The notes under the pieces are model-generated. The model searched no databases. It was not told the origin of the DNA and saw only the letters and a program-made list of their open reading frames with translations. A stretch of DNA of 64,000 nucleotides from Zeugodacus cucurbitae (lineage: Eukaryota; Arthropoda; Insecta; Diptera; Tephritidae): NCBI RefSeq assembly GCF_028554725.1, contig NC_071669.1, positions 47,881,501 to 47,945,500 of the forward strand. The letters are read 5' to 3'. Positions 32,734-44,960 of this stretch are shown piece by piece. The first letter of the stretch is position 1, and the number at the start of each line of letters is the position of its first letter. Position numbers and translations under genes: made by a program.

Positions 32734-35700
32734 TATGACTTCTGTCTAATGGTTTTCGTGCCACAACGGGCAGGTATTAGTGCACCTTCGAGAGTATTTC
32801 TGACATGAAAAGTTTTATATAAATTGTTTTATTGATTTAATTAATTAATTTTGCACGTAGAGGTGCTAACCAATCCACTTCATTCGGTATAATATTATCG
32901 ATTAACTTGTTACTATGGGGTCTGCCCTTAGATAAGAAGCTATATTAAGCTAATAATTGGTAAAAGCTCGAGACTGTTATCGGGGCTTGTCTTTTGGAGT
33001 CCAAACTCTGCAAGCATCCCTAAACTCATTAAGCTTTCACTAAGCTTTAGCATGGAAAATAGAGTATTGATCGAAAAATGAAAGCTTTCGGCGTTAACCA
33101 ATGAGTTGGTCATTCGGTCTAAAAATTACATTTGATACGAAATATGCAGAATGAAATCAACAGATACTTCAGATTTCATCCTCTTCTACGATTTTTTTCG
33201 ATGCCGTATTTTAAGCTTTCACTAATCCATACTCTAATTACTAAATCGCTGTCCTTCAAAAAGTCACAAAAACCATACAAATTATTTACAATTTAAATTC
33301 AGTTCGATTTAACTGCAATTTTCTCCTCACTGCGGGCAGCCAACGAACCATACACACACACACACATACATTTGCAGCCACAAAAAGTACAGTGACGTGG
33401 AAAAAAGCGTTAAATTGCTTAACACTTTGGTTGTGGCGAAAATGTCGCCTTTCGCACAAAAGAAATTATTTCATAATTCATTTGAGCGCCAATGCGAAAG
33501 CAATGTCATCATTTATGCCACACTTGCATGTGTGTGTGTGTGTGCGTACGTTGCAACGTGCCGCAGTTGTAAGCAACGGCAACTGTCTTGCAAGAAAGCT
33601 GTGCCGCCCAAAAAAGTGAACTGAATTATATTAAGAGCCAAGATTCCAATTTCTTCAGCTGCAGAGCAAAAACAAAGCGACCAACGGAGGGAGGGGGCCC
33701 ATAGCGGGCGGCGGGGAAAAACGAAGTGCAGCCAAACCGAAGATGTGGCGCGACATTGGCGAAGAAGCTGTCTGGAAACGCCAAAGCGATTGCATAAATT
33801 CGAGCAAACAACAACAACAAAATACAAAATCGTAAAAACTAAACATGCAAAAACAACAAATAAGCTGTGTGCCGCACGAAGGAAACTAAGGAAAAGCAAA
33901 CAAAAAAAAGCAAAAACAAAAAAGAAAAGGAAAAGGCCAAAAATCTTAATGGAATAGCCGATGTGGAGTATGAGCTTCGGTTGTCGGCAAGCACCAAGGA
34001 CAACTGCATTAAGTAGTTGCATTAAATTGTTGCCACAAACGCTGCCACACGGCGTTGACTCTTGGCTGTTGGCGGTTGGCTGCCTGCTGCTGGCTGCGGA
34101 CTGCTGACTCCTGCCGCAAGCTCTGGCTTCCTTAAACAAACGTCTTGACACACTAACTGGGATTGTCTCGGTTGTTGTTGTTGTTATTTTACTTGTTGTC
34201 ACATTTGTTCCCAAATATTCCCGTATTGCCAATCGCCGATTTTCTTTCTTTTCCTCTTCGGCTTCGGCTCCGTCTTCTCACAGCGTCTTGCTGGGCAGCT
34301 GGCGCAGACAATGAGTTGCTGAATTAAAATTTGGAACAATACCAAGCTAAGTATTAGCTGCAACAACAACAACAATGCCATTGCATGAATGAATATATGG
34401 TTGCATGAATGAAATTTGTTGCAAGCACAGATAGCAGTTTTAGTGCGCGTCATATTTCCTTTAACACATTGCCAGTGGCAGGGAAAATGGAAATAAATTT
34501 CAAAATTACAACAAACAACAACAAATATGTGCCTGTCTTGCACATTTATTGCCATTTATCCTGTTGCCGCGCTTCTGATTGCTGCATGTTGCACGTAGTA
34601 CTGGATGTCAAAATCGTAAATCATGAAATACACATTTTTCTCCTTCGCTTGTCTCGAAATCTACATTTAAGTGCATTTGTATTGCAAATAATTCATTTGG
34701 TGGCGTTGTTGCTGGTATTTATGCGTTTTGCAAGTTGCCGTTTCAGTTTGAGATTCGTTTAAATGGCTAAGCGGTCATTAAGCAGTTTTTATGTTGCACG
34801 ATAAGCGCTCTAAGGCGCTGCTCTAGAAAATAGCTACACATTTTGAAGATTAAGTTAGTAATTGAAGAGTAATAAAGATGTTGCAAGGTTGACAGACCCT
34901 TCTTTGTATTCTAAAAGCCTAAAGTTAGTTGGCCGCCTAAGTTTACTTAAGGACTTGTTCTTTCCCTTACACAGGGAATTTTGATTCGAAAAAAAAGTCT
35001 ACCACTCGATCTCTTGATAATAACTAGACACATCAATATCTTGCCTAGTACGTACATTTTCCTATTTCCGAGTTATCCACCGAATCATCATCTCACGACT
35101 CTCCTTCAAACATTTTAAGCTTCCTGACTGACAGACGTCTAAACTGCGAAAGATAACTTAGTATTTTCCTAATTAAAGTGCCGTATCGTTCCTTGAGAAG
35201 GACTGGCCTACGAGTGATTTCAAATTCTTCGAAGTCAAACTCTAAACTAGGTATGTATTATTTAGCTCCTCTTTTATACTTAAGAAAGTAGAACCTTGAA
35301 TATAAACGAGTTCACAGTCTTCTATTAGCCCTGTTCGGTCCAGTCAGTAATGACATGTCTGTCTATCTAATTATGGAGGGATTGCGTTTGGTTTTGGGTC
35401 GAACGACCTTTGTATGATTGTTGTATCCTTTTTTGTTTTGATATTTTGGTTTTAAGCAGATTTTAGTTGCTTTACTCGATAGATAGGTCAAGGAAGAAGA
35501 TGAAAAAATTAAAGTGTCATAAGACTGTTTGGGCCTCGCTATTAGGTTTCCTTGAAAGGCGAAGGGAAAATCCTGCAGTTCAAAATAGACGGAAGTCTAT
35601 TAATCAGGACCAATACTAATATTCACTGATCATTGTCCTAAAGTCCGTTTCGTTACCGAGATTTATAGATCTTCACAATACCTTGAAAGTATCAACTTTA

Positions 35701-36485
35701 ACGGCTGTCCTATTTAAATTAATTGAATCCAGTTTATTCGGCAACGAAGCTTATAAGTTCGTGTAACATCTTTTCATTTTCTTGCGTGAAGTTGAGTCAA
35801 AATGAGCAAAAACTGGAAAAGGCTTCTAACAAAAATCTCAGTCAACACAGTTCGGAACAAACTACAGTCCGGGACTGACCTTAGCTCAAGTTAAACTATC
35901 AAATAACTTATAAAATATCGGAAAACTTGCAGGATACACAGACCACTTGCACAGAAATTCGATTCCTTTGTGACTCAAGAGGCGATAAAAATCATCTTAA
36001 ACTTCAGTGGTCGAGCCACTAAACAATCGGTTTCGACTTAGTAGTTTCTACCTAACTAAAGGAAAAATCAAACTCCGATCGCCCGAAGATGCATTAGATA
36101 ATGCTGCACGGATCCGGCTTTATAGGTTTCATCATAATAGCAAGGCATGGTCCAGCTGAGCAATTCGGACCCTTAAGAGACGGAATAAAGTGACTACTAG
36201 TATCGTGTAAGCTTTTTCCATTGATTTTCTACATTTTCTTATATTTCGAGAAAATGCTTGGGAGTCCAGTTTCCTACAAATAGCTTCTGGTCTAATATTA
36301 AAGATTTTTTCCAATGGAAACGGATAGATTTGAGAAGGATTACTTTATATTTGTTGATTTTGATGACAAGTTATTGTTATTTGGCTACTTTTCTTTCTAA
36401 AGTTATTAAACTGGATCAAACGGACTGAGCGAGCTCGAAGAGTGAAATAGATAAATCTTTAGATTCTTATGAAAGGTCTTCACTA
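32734..36485. other. Non-coding DNA with a transposon-poor block at 33.3-34.8 kb
   Basis: Bases 33300-34760 are GC-richer with (CA)n/(TG)n runs (33349-33367, 33526-33543) and CAACAA/GTTGTT runs. A 239-codon minus frame at 34232-33513 is the longest in the window, but has no domain, contains poly-Phe from an A-rich run and mirrors a plus-strand Lys-rich frame. I do not call it a gene. 34800-36485 shows nothing recognisable. Confidence 0.4.
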
Positions 36486-36955
36486 ATCTTAGGTTAGGTT
36501 AGGTTAAAGGGGATGATCTCTTGTGCCAAAGGAGATCCCACTCGGATAGCTAAGGCCTCTCTTTTGTGATGCCGCAAACCCCTCCAAATGGATGCCTAAG
36601 ATACTCAAGTGACGACAAAGCGCTTTGAGCCTTTCACGAATTTGTAATTGGGACAGTTCAGGTGGTTCTCTAAAGTTTGTCCTGCTAAGATGGTTCAGCC
36701 GATGTATAGCAAAAGCTGAACAATGAAGGAAAATGTGTCTCGATGTCCCAATCTTCCTTTCTTCAATGCAACTTTGGCAATTTGCGTCCGTCAGGATAAT
36801 TAACCTCACGGCCTGTAACCCCATCGAGCAGTGTCGAGTAGTCCTATCATTACAGCCAGCTGAACCTAACTAAGTGAAAGTAGCTCAGTGGATCTCCTGC
36901 GATCCACCTTAGGCCAGAATGATCTCGCAGTCGCACAGGTACGGGTCGATGTTTA
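36486..36955 (-). mobile_element. LOA/I-like LINE C-terminal fragment with TTAGG-like tail
   Basis: Minus-strand reading gives GLQAVRLIILTDANCQSCIE, TSRHIFLHCSAFAIHRLNHL and FREPPELSQLQIRERLKALC, the cysteine/histidine-containing C-terminus after the RNase H region of LOA/I-type LINEs. The 3' end runs into CCTAACCTAACCTAAG (plus strand ttaggttaggttagg at 36485-36500). Related fragments are at 51444 and 63020. It is heavily truncated. Confidence 0.65.
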
Positions 36956-39134
36956 ATCACTAATCATATTTCTAACAAAAATAATCAAAATTTGACTTCA
37001 ATTCTCCCTCCTGAGAGGTTTTTGAACGCATTCAAACCCTTCGAGTCTCAACTTCCACCGCCACTGTCCTGGTACAACCACATACACAACACCATGCACG
37101 CGTGTGAATTTTATTATTACCCGGAAGCGAGCAAATGTGTCCACTTGCAGAGGACTACATAAATATATAAATAAATAAATGAAATGCAATAAAAATAAAT
37201 GAAAAGGGAATACGCACGAACATATCTAAAATGAAATCGTTTCGAATGCAATAGGGGATCTGTGAATTTCTTTAAGAATACCAGAGAATAAATAAATCAT
37301 TGACGATGACAATAAATCGCTCACAATTATGACAAGCAAAAGTTCGAAGCGCACACACACGCAGACGAAGGCTACTGGCCTGCTCGCTGAACACCAGTAG
37401 GGAGTTGCTTATAGAGGGCAACCCGGAGTGGGTTGAGCGCTGATTTAGTTTCCTACCTGCAGCGCAAGGAATATGCGGCAACAATAACAATAAAGGAAAA
37501 TAAAATCTGTAACAAGTGGAGCAAATGTCGTCGAGGGATGCTGTTGCTGCTGCATTTACGCGCCATAAATGGGGTTGTACAAGTGAGGCAGCGTCATCGG
37601 CAGCGACAGCGCATGCAACTGTCGCCACGAATGCAACAGTTGGCTGTGCCGCTCGCATGGGCCATTCAATATGCCGCATGCGTTCGCCGAAGCGCAACGT
37701 AAATAAATCACCGACACTCAATGATGAAATTATTATTACGATTATTATTTATGTACCTTTGCTCCAGTTAACTTCATAACTCTGCGGTTGAACGGCTGAA
37801 AGGCCGCATGCGACAGTGGACACTGCAGTGGTCGCACCACAAGGCGTTTGCCGCGGCATGCCACATTGCACCTCTGTCTCTCTATCTCACTCTACCCACC
37901 AACGGCACTTGGTTACGGCAATGAAAGCGCCGAGTGACAGTCAGTTAGTACTCCGGTACTCCGTGCCACAGTGGCTGCCGCGGTAGCTGACACGGCCGCA
38001 AGGTGCTGCCTAACAGCGTTATGACAATGCGTGCCGGCACCGCTGGACCCCGGCAACCGCACTCCGCGCGCTGGGCTTTGTCTCCCAACGAGCTTTTATC
38101 ATTTTCGCGAGTGCTGCACCGCTGCAACAACAAGGAAAATAAAGGCAAATCAAAAAGAGTAAAAAAATGCAGAAAAATACTGGAGTTGACCACGGCTTAT
38201 TGAGACATTTTGTGGGGAAGCGTTAAAATGCGAACGAACGAAAATCGAAACAAACGCGAATTGAATTGACTGTTGCGCCGCATTTTGAGAATGGTGCGTG
38301 TGCCGCAGTGTGCTACCAATATATGTTTTTTTTTGTACACCGTCCATTCGTTTGTGGCACGGTGCGTTGGTTGTGGCCGGGACGAAGCGCCACTTGTTGC
38401 CTTGCCGCTTTCGGTCGCACCGTCACATACAAGCATACAATGCCTGCAACTGGCCACGCCATATTCGTTGGTTCGGCGGCATTTAGCGATTCCTGTGGCG
38501 TTGCACTCATTCGCATCGAGAAATTAATAAATTATGAGTATTTATGTGCTGTCACAGTAGTGACAGCCGGACAGTTGGACAGACATGCCACAAAAGTGAT
38601 AAAATTAGCATAAAATCTTGTAGGCAAGTGTTTTGTGCTGCCACAATTCAATAGGTGCGTTGGGGAAGGTCGAATTTTTATTTATCGTTCGCGCGTTTAT
38701 TGTGTGGTGAAGGGTTTACTATACTCTATTTACATATATGGGTTTTTTAAGTTTGAGCTTTTTTAAACTATTTTACTGGAAACAACTACGACGTTCTTTT
38801 ACTCTCTCCAACCTACTTGAAGAGAGTTTGATAACGAGTAAGGAATTCATAAGGATCGTTCAGTGGGAGAAATTAGGACTCAATCTCAACAAATCGTTTG
38901 TATTTGATGCAAGCAAGTTTCGATATACTGTTAGGTTACGTCCATAGATCATCAAAACAAAAAATGTTAAATAATGCTACCTTGTTCGGGAAGAATGAAA
39001 GAAAGAGATACATAGAGAGTGAGAGGTAGTAAAATAGATAAAGAGAGAGATCAAAGTTAAGTTTTTATATAGCGTGATCCAAGTAGAGTTACTTATTTTG
39101 AGTAGCAAGTTCATGGAAAGCCTTTCGCCTGAAT
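36956..39134. other. Non-coding DNA with a GC-rich block at 37.3-38.7 kb
   Basis: The block has words such as gccgcggcatgccacattgc (37848). Open frames of 60-150 codons occur on both strands without domain text. No gene is supported. Confidence 0.4.
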
Positions 39135-40120
39135 AACGTTATGGTCAACATAATCGGCCTACTGAGCGTACTATTCGCAACACCATCACCCATCTTGAGA
39201 GCCAGAATTCATTATTTGATAATATTCGACCGAATACACCACGTCCACCACACAGTGAAGAAAATATAGCAGCCGCAGCTGAGAGTGCACACAAAGACCG
39301 TGGAGGGTTGATTCGGTGCCGTTCGCAGCAACTCGGAGTGACGTATGGAAGGATTTGGAGCATTTTACGTCGAGATCTTAAATAGAAAGCGTACAAAATA
39401 CAGCTTGTGCAAGAACTGGAAGCCGCCCGACCTTCCCAAACGACATCGCTTCAAACCATGCGCTCTTGAAAATTTCCAAGAATATCCGACGTTTTCGAGT
39501 TAAATCTGATCAGCGATGAGGCCTATTTCTGGTTCAATGGGTATGTAAACCAGCAAAATTGCTGCATTTTACGACGGAGGGCATGCTGAAGAGATCAAGA
39601 GCTGCCATTTCATCCAGAAAAAAACAACAGATATGTGTGGTTTGTGGGCCGGTGGAATTATCGGTCCATATTTCTTTAAAAATGATGTCGGTGAGAACGT
39701 AACCGTCAATGGCGACCGTTAACACCCCATGATTACCGACTATTTGGTGACTGAAGTTGAAGTTCGTGATCTTGGCGACATTTGGTTTCAACAAGACGGC
39801 GCCACTTCTTATACATCGCATCAATCAATGGATTTATTGAGAGAACACTTCGGTGAGTAGAAAATTTTATATTCCGGGCCGATCGATTGGCCACCAAGAT
39901 TGTGTGATATCACCGTTAGATTTTTTTCTGTGGGGATATGGAAAGGTCTAAAGTATATCCGGACAATTCCGCTCCGATTCAGGCATTGGAGCAAAATATC
40001 TCGCGTGTCATTCGCTAGTTACCAGTCGAAATGCTCGAACGAGTCATCGAATATTTGACTCAACGAATGGATGGATCTGAGACGTAGCCGCGGCTAACGT
40101 TTGGAAGAGATAATCTTTAA
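39135..40120 (+). mobile_element. Tc1/mariner-superfamily transposase pseudogene, 5'-truncated
   Basis: Plus-strand frames, with shifts, give RYGQHNRPTERTIRNTITHL and NSLFDNIRPNTPRPPHSEEN (DNA-binding end), ESAHKDRGGL and SQQLGVTYGRIWSILRRDL, then ISDEAYFWFNG (first catalytic Asp block), GLWAGGIIGPYFFKNDVGEN, DIWFQQDGATSYTSHQSMDL (second Asp block) and WPPRLCDIT (third block). Stops and frameshifts make it inactive. The start of the protein is missing. The family A repeat at 40122 begins right after it. Confidence 0.8.
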
Positions 40121-40121
40121 A

Positions 40122-41642
40122 CAAGTAAGGAAAGGCTAAGTTCGGGTGCAACCGAACATTTTATACTCTCGCATTTTATTGAAGAAATTTTATTAAGATA
40201 ACATACAAATTAACCCATAAATCGTCATATATAGTATATGAGGGCTGAGATAATTCCTGAACCGATTTCATTCATTTTCATCAGCAAGGTACACTATATC
40301 CAAGACGATACGCTCACTTAATTTTGCTAAGATAGCTCACATATTAACCAATACATATAAGCGGAATAAAGCTCACCGTATTTTTGAAAAACCTATAATT
40401 AGGTATATGGGAGCTAGGAGAAGATACTTTTGAAAAACCTACAATGAGGTATATGGAGATGTTATGACCCGATTTTAATAATTTTTGGAAAAGAGACACA
40501 CTATTAGAAGAAAACAATTTCCTCTGAATTAAATTGAGATATCTGAGAGATTTACCCATATTTTCGGTTAAAATTTATCCTTAGGCGCTGAGTTCAACAT
40601 GTTCGATATCTGGGGCATTGAAAAGTTATGATCCGTTTTCGAAAATTTTTTCGCAAGTGAAGCCAGAGGTGATATGCACTACTTGTGTAAAGTTTTATTC
40701 CGCTATCTTTATTGGTTCCTTATGTTTGCATTATAAAGTGAAGGAATAAGATCGAATTAAAAATTGAGTTATAAGGAAAGTAGTCGTGGTTGTAAACCGA
40801 TTTCGCCCATTTTTTGTCCGTGTTATCAGGGTGTCAAGAAAATATTATATACCGAATTTCATTCGAATCGGTCGAGTAGTTCCTGAGATATGGTTTTTGA
40901 CCCATAAGTGGGCGATGCCACGCCCATTTTCCATTTTGTAAAAAAATATAAGTACAGCTCCCCTCTGCTATTTCTTCTGCAAAATTTAATGTTTCTGACG
41001 TTTTTCGTTAGGGATTTAACCCACTTTTAGTAATTTTCAACCTAACCTTTGTATGGGAGGTGGGCGTGGTTATTATCCGATTTCAAATATTTTTATGGTG
41101 TGTGGTGGGGTACATAAGAGAACCGACTGCAGAAAGTTTGGTTTATATAGCTTTATTGGTTTGCGAGTTAAATACAAATAACCGATTTGTGGGCGGGGCC
41201 ACGCCCACTTCCCCAAAAAAATTACATCCAAATATGCCCCCTCCTAGTGTGATCCTTTATTCCAAATTTTACTTTTATAACTTTATTTATGGCTTAGTTA
41301 TGACCCTTTATGTGTTTTTGGTTTTCGCCATTTTGTGGGCGTGGCAATGGTCCGATTCTGCCCATTTTCGAACTTAATTCTTCTTATGGTGCCAAGGAAT
41401 ATTTGTGCCAAGTTTCGTCAAGATATCTTAATTTTTACTCAAGTTACAGCTTGCACAGACGGACAAACGGACAGACGGACGGACGGACAGACATCCGGAT
41501 TTCAAATCTACTCGTCACCCTGATCACTTTGGTATATATGACTCTATATCTAACTCGTTTTGTTTTGGGTGTTACAAACAACCGTTATGTGAACAAAACT
41601 ATAATACTCTCTAGCACCTTTTTTGTTGTTGCGAGAGTATAA
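40122..41642 (+). repeat. Family A repeat, full-length copy (about 1.5 kb)
   Basis: Starts acaagtaaggaaaggctaag with gttcgggtgcaaccgaac, and ends 'gggtgttacaaacaacc' and ttgttgcgagagtata. It contains all body modules, the CGGA/CAGA run (41457-41492) and the 'gggcggggccacgcccactt' phrase also seen in 1519-2720. Confidence 0.75.
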
Positions 41643-43719
41643 AAATAAATGCCAAAGCATGTTCTTTCGAATAATAATATGTAGGAAATGTCCAAATGGA
41701 TCACCCTTTAGTACTTACTCCCAGCTTCCATATAATATAAGTTTTTGTGTAGTGGTTAGAATGTACCACCAGTGTTTTCACTTGGTTCCAACTTCCGGCT
41801 AATAGCTATTGAATCGAAATTAGTGATCGCTTCAAGACAATATTCGCTTAAGAGCAATGTATCTATTATTTTATTATCTTAGACAAATTAGCAGAAATTA
41901 TTCTTGATAAGATTGCAAAGAACTTTGAGTGTTCTTTTAGCTTAAAATATACTGTACTAGGATCAGTATTTTCTTCGGTCATTTCTCAAGGATGTCACTT
42001 ACACAGCTGTCTAAACTGTTGACCCAAGTGAGCGGTATCTTGCACTTAGCTTTCGGTAAAGCAAAAAAAGATGATTTTCGACATTTTTGTCCCAACAAAT
42101 TTGCTCCGGTTTCTTGCAAACCATAACATCAATTATTCCCTTTCGAAATCTCTCAATAACCGCATGACAACTCAAAGCAACACATCAATTTGGGGCAACA
42201 CAGGCAAACGTAAACGGAACAAACAACCGAAATGGACACATGTTGCAAGCGTTAAGTTCGACAACTGTCAGCCTAGTTGCTTAACGACAAGGCACGGGCA
42301 CGTCATATGCACATAGCTAATAATTCAGTTGACACGTACAATTTGAAACTTTGAAGTGGACGAAAATGTCGAACAGCGCAAAATACAATCTAAAAACATG
42401 AGAAAAACAGGAAAAAACAATAAAAAAATACGAATAAAAGAAAAATAAGAAAGAACAAAGCGAGAGATTTTCAGTTTATTAAAGCGGCGAAAGAAGTGCA
42501 ATGAAAGTGGCTGTGGCAACACGGTAACTGCCAACGAGGTCGTCACTTGCCGCTCACAATAGCGACAAGCCAACAACAAACAACAACAACGCATGGTCTC
42601 GTTGCGCTAAGTCGCGTAATATGCATGAATATTTTATAAGAATCTCTGGTCGCAATTTTTCTTACCGAAAATTTTCATCTGTGACGTGCTGTGGCGGCCG
42701 CGTCGCTGCCCCCCTTTTGTTGTGCAACACTTTTCGCAATTCACCAACTGCTGCTGCCGTTGTTGTTGCTATTGTTAGTTGAATAACAAAAAGTGTAGAA
42801 CAAAAAAAAACAGTTAACTCGCCTGGACAGTCTTTTAAGTTTGTCCGTCCGTCCGTTCGTCCGTCCGTTAACCCATCGTTAGTAGCAGCCGCAATATGCC
42901 ATTTGGGAGGCATGGCACTTGCCACTCGCCACATTCACCATATGCAGCAAAGAGACTCAACGTTGCATTACAACGAGTCGCTTGCCACTTGCCGCATGCT
43001 GTTGGTGTGGCACGTTGCGCGCTTCATTTTGTGCCATTTTTTGTTGCGGTTATCCTTTGTTGGCTGTATCCTTAGCTTGGCGACGTGAGTCGCGCGGCTT
43101 ACAACAGCGTGTGGCTGATGTTGCACGTGCAACTCATTCGTTTTTATAGAATTGTGTGCGCTGCATTGTTGTTGTTGTGTCTTTGCCAGCGAACCGCTGA
43201 ACTGTAGGTGCGCTGCCACTAAACCGTTGACTTCGTAAACCACTTTAAGTGAATATTTGAATTGTTGGCTTTGGTTTGGTTTTTCGTCGCACTTTTGGGG
43301 TTTCCATCTAAGCGCCCACGGCGCAATGCACATCTGAGATCTGTTGAACGATTCAGTGGCGGCATTAATGTTGTCGACAAGTGTTGGTGTATGGTATGTA
43401 TGGTTATACCCAATACGGTTAGTAGACTTTTGGGTAGTGCTTTTAAGAAAGCTTGACTGGAAAGGTTTTGTTGTTGACTTTTATGAGCTGTTCTAGTCTT
43501 CTCTTATCCGAGGCTGTTGTTTCCTGTTCATTGGGAAAAATCATTCTTCCCGCATAAGCGGGATTTGCCGTTTCACTTTAGCTCGCCTCCAAACAGTTGC
43601 CTGTTGGCTACCCAGAGGATACTTGATCTAAGACCGGAAGTCGTGAGCTGCTTGAGCCAAAGAATAGTTCCTGGTCACTCCCAAGTGAATGGCAGTCAGG
43701 AACTTTCTTCACTTAAGTG
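41643..43719. other. Non-coding DNA with a GC-richer block at 42.2-43.5 kb
   Basis: Contains ggcatggcacttgccactcg and cttgccacttgccgcatgct words (42910-43000) and a CCGT tetranucleotide run at 42843-42868. No gene is supported. Confidence 0.4.
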
Positions 43720-44450
43720 AACTTCTACACATGACTCCATCCTAATTGGAAAGGTGCCTCTGCCCAGCTGGTTGATGTCCTCGTAAGAGCAAAGGCTGAC
43801 ATCACCGCGATACAAGAAATGAGGACAGAAGAAGGTGGGTCCTTGTGACATCTACTATTGCGGCCATATAAACGAGCGCAAATTCGGCATGGAATTCGTG
43901 AAGAAGAAGTTCTAGTCCTCTTCCTCTCCATTTTTCAAGGCTTGAGGATCAACAAACAAACAGTAATTTCGCATACCGTGAAATCATCATTAATAGGAAC
44001 AGCAATATCAGCTTTGGAATCCAACGCAAAATAAGTATTGTCAACAGGTTCTCCTGGACTGAGTAGGCATTTGAAAAGTAAAGTCCTCTTTCAACGAACC
44101 AAAACCAAATTCTACTCACTACGCTCATCATCTCCGTCCTGCTGTATGGTGCAGAAGCATGGACTATGTCGACATCTTATGAGACGGCATTAGAAGTTTT
44201 TGAGATAAGAGTTTTACGATGGATTTATGGTTCTTTGAACATTGGCAACAACGAATACCGCAGACGATGGAACGATGAGCTGTATGAGCCATTCGACGAC
44301 ATTGACATAGTTCAGCGATTAAAAGAGTGGCGAAACTCTGGTCGTGAGTACTTTATGGTCATCCTACAGTTGACGAAGTTACTCATAGTATTGCGTACTG
44401 AAGACACGAAGTATGTTCGTGTCAAGGTACAGTGTTAAGAAGTGCCATTA
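43720..44450 (+). mobile_element. RTE-type LINE, internally deleted
   Basis: Bases 43740-43900 give endonuclease N-terminal text (QLVDVLVRAKADITAIQEMR). From about 44090 the C-terminal end of the RT region follows: LLYGAEAWTMSTSYETALEV, RVLRWIYGSLNIGNNEYRRR and WNDELYEPFDDIDIVQRLKE. The whole RT core in between is missing. The two ends of the same ORF in the right order show an internal deletion rather than two insertions. Confidence 0.75.
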
Positions 44451-44744
44451 GCCGCCGTTACACCAGTAAAGAAAAACCTCTCGTTCTATAATATTATTGG
44501 TAACTATGCGAGAGGTCAGTGGTCTCCGTTACTTGAGTGATGTGAAAATACGAAAAACGGCTGGGGAAATCTTTATGAAGATTTTAAGATACAAGAATAC
44601 TTGAAAGTTTTACTGCGGCTTTCGTAGTGACGACCGATATTAAAATAACTTCTTTCGAAATCAGTAGCGGCATATGCTTACTTACCTAAAAATACCGTTT
44701 TTAATGGGTCCTCAAACAGTAGGTTGCAGAAAATAAAATGAATT

Positions 44745-44960
44745 ATGATGAGGATTTGTTTCATTGAGGTGGATATAGGGCTCCACCGCAGCGAGTTTCA
44801 AACGAATCGGATGAATTTTTCAAAAAAGCATCCGTCTTATTTTGGGGTTATGTGAAAACCCTGATCTGATCGGGTTAAAAGGACCTCAGATTCGGATTCT
44901 GTCACCCCAAAAACATGAGGTATTTATAGTAAGACCCCCAGATCAGAACCAACATTTCTT
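44745..44960 (+). repeat. Family C repeat fragment
   Basis: Shares 'gatgaatttttcaaaaaagc', ttggggttatgtgaaaaccc and 'tgatctgatcgggttaaaaggacc' with 29310-29680. It lacks the tandem units. Confidence 0.55.

Noticed and set aside
33513..34232. 239-codon minus-strand frame, the longest in the window
   Set aside because: No domain, no splice context, poly-Phe from a plus-strand A/G-rich run, and a Lys-rich open frame on the opposite strand over the same bases.
36485..36500. Telomeric TTAGG array
   Set aside because: Only three units, joined to a LINE 3' end; higher flies do not use this repeat.
42843..42868. CCGT tandem run as a regulatory array
   Set aside because: A plain tetranucleotide microsatellite; nothing further supports a function.
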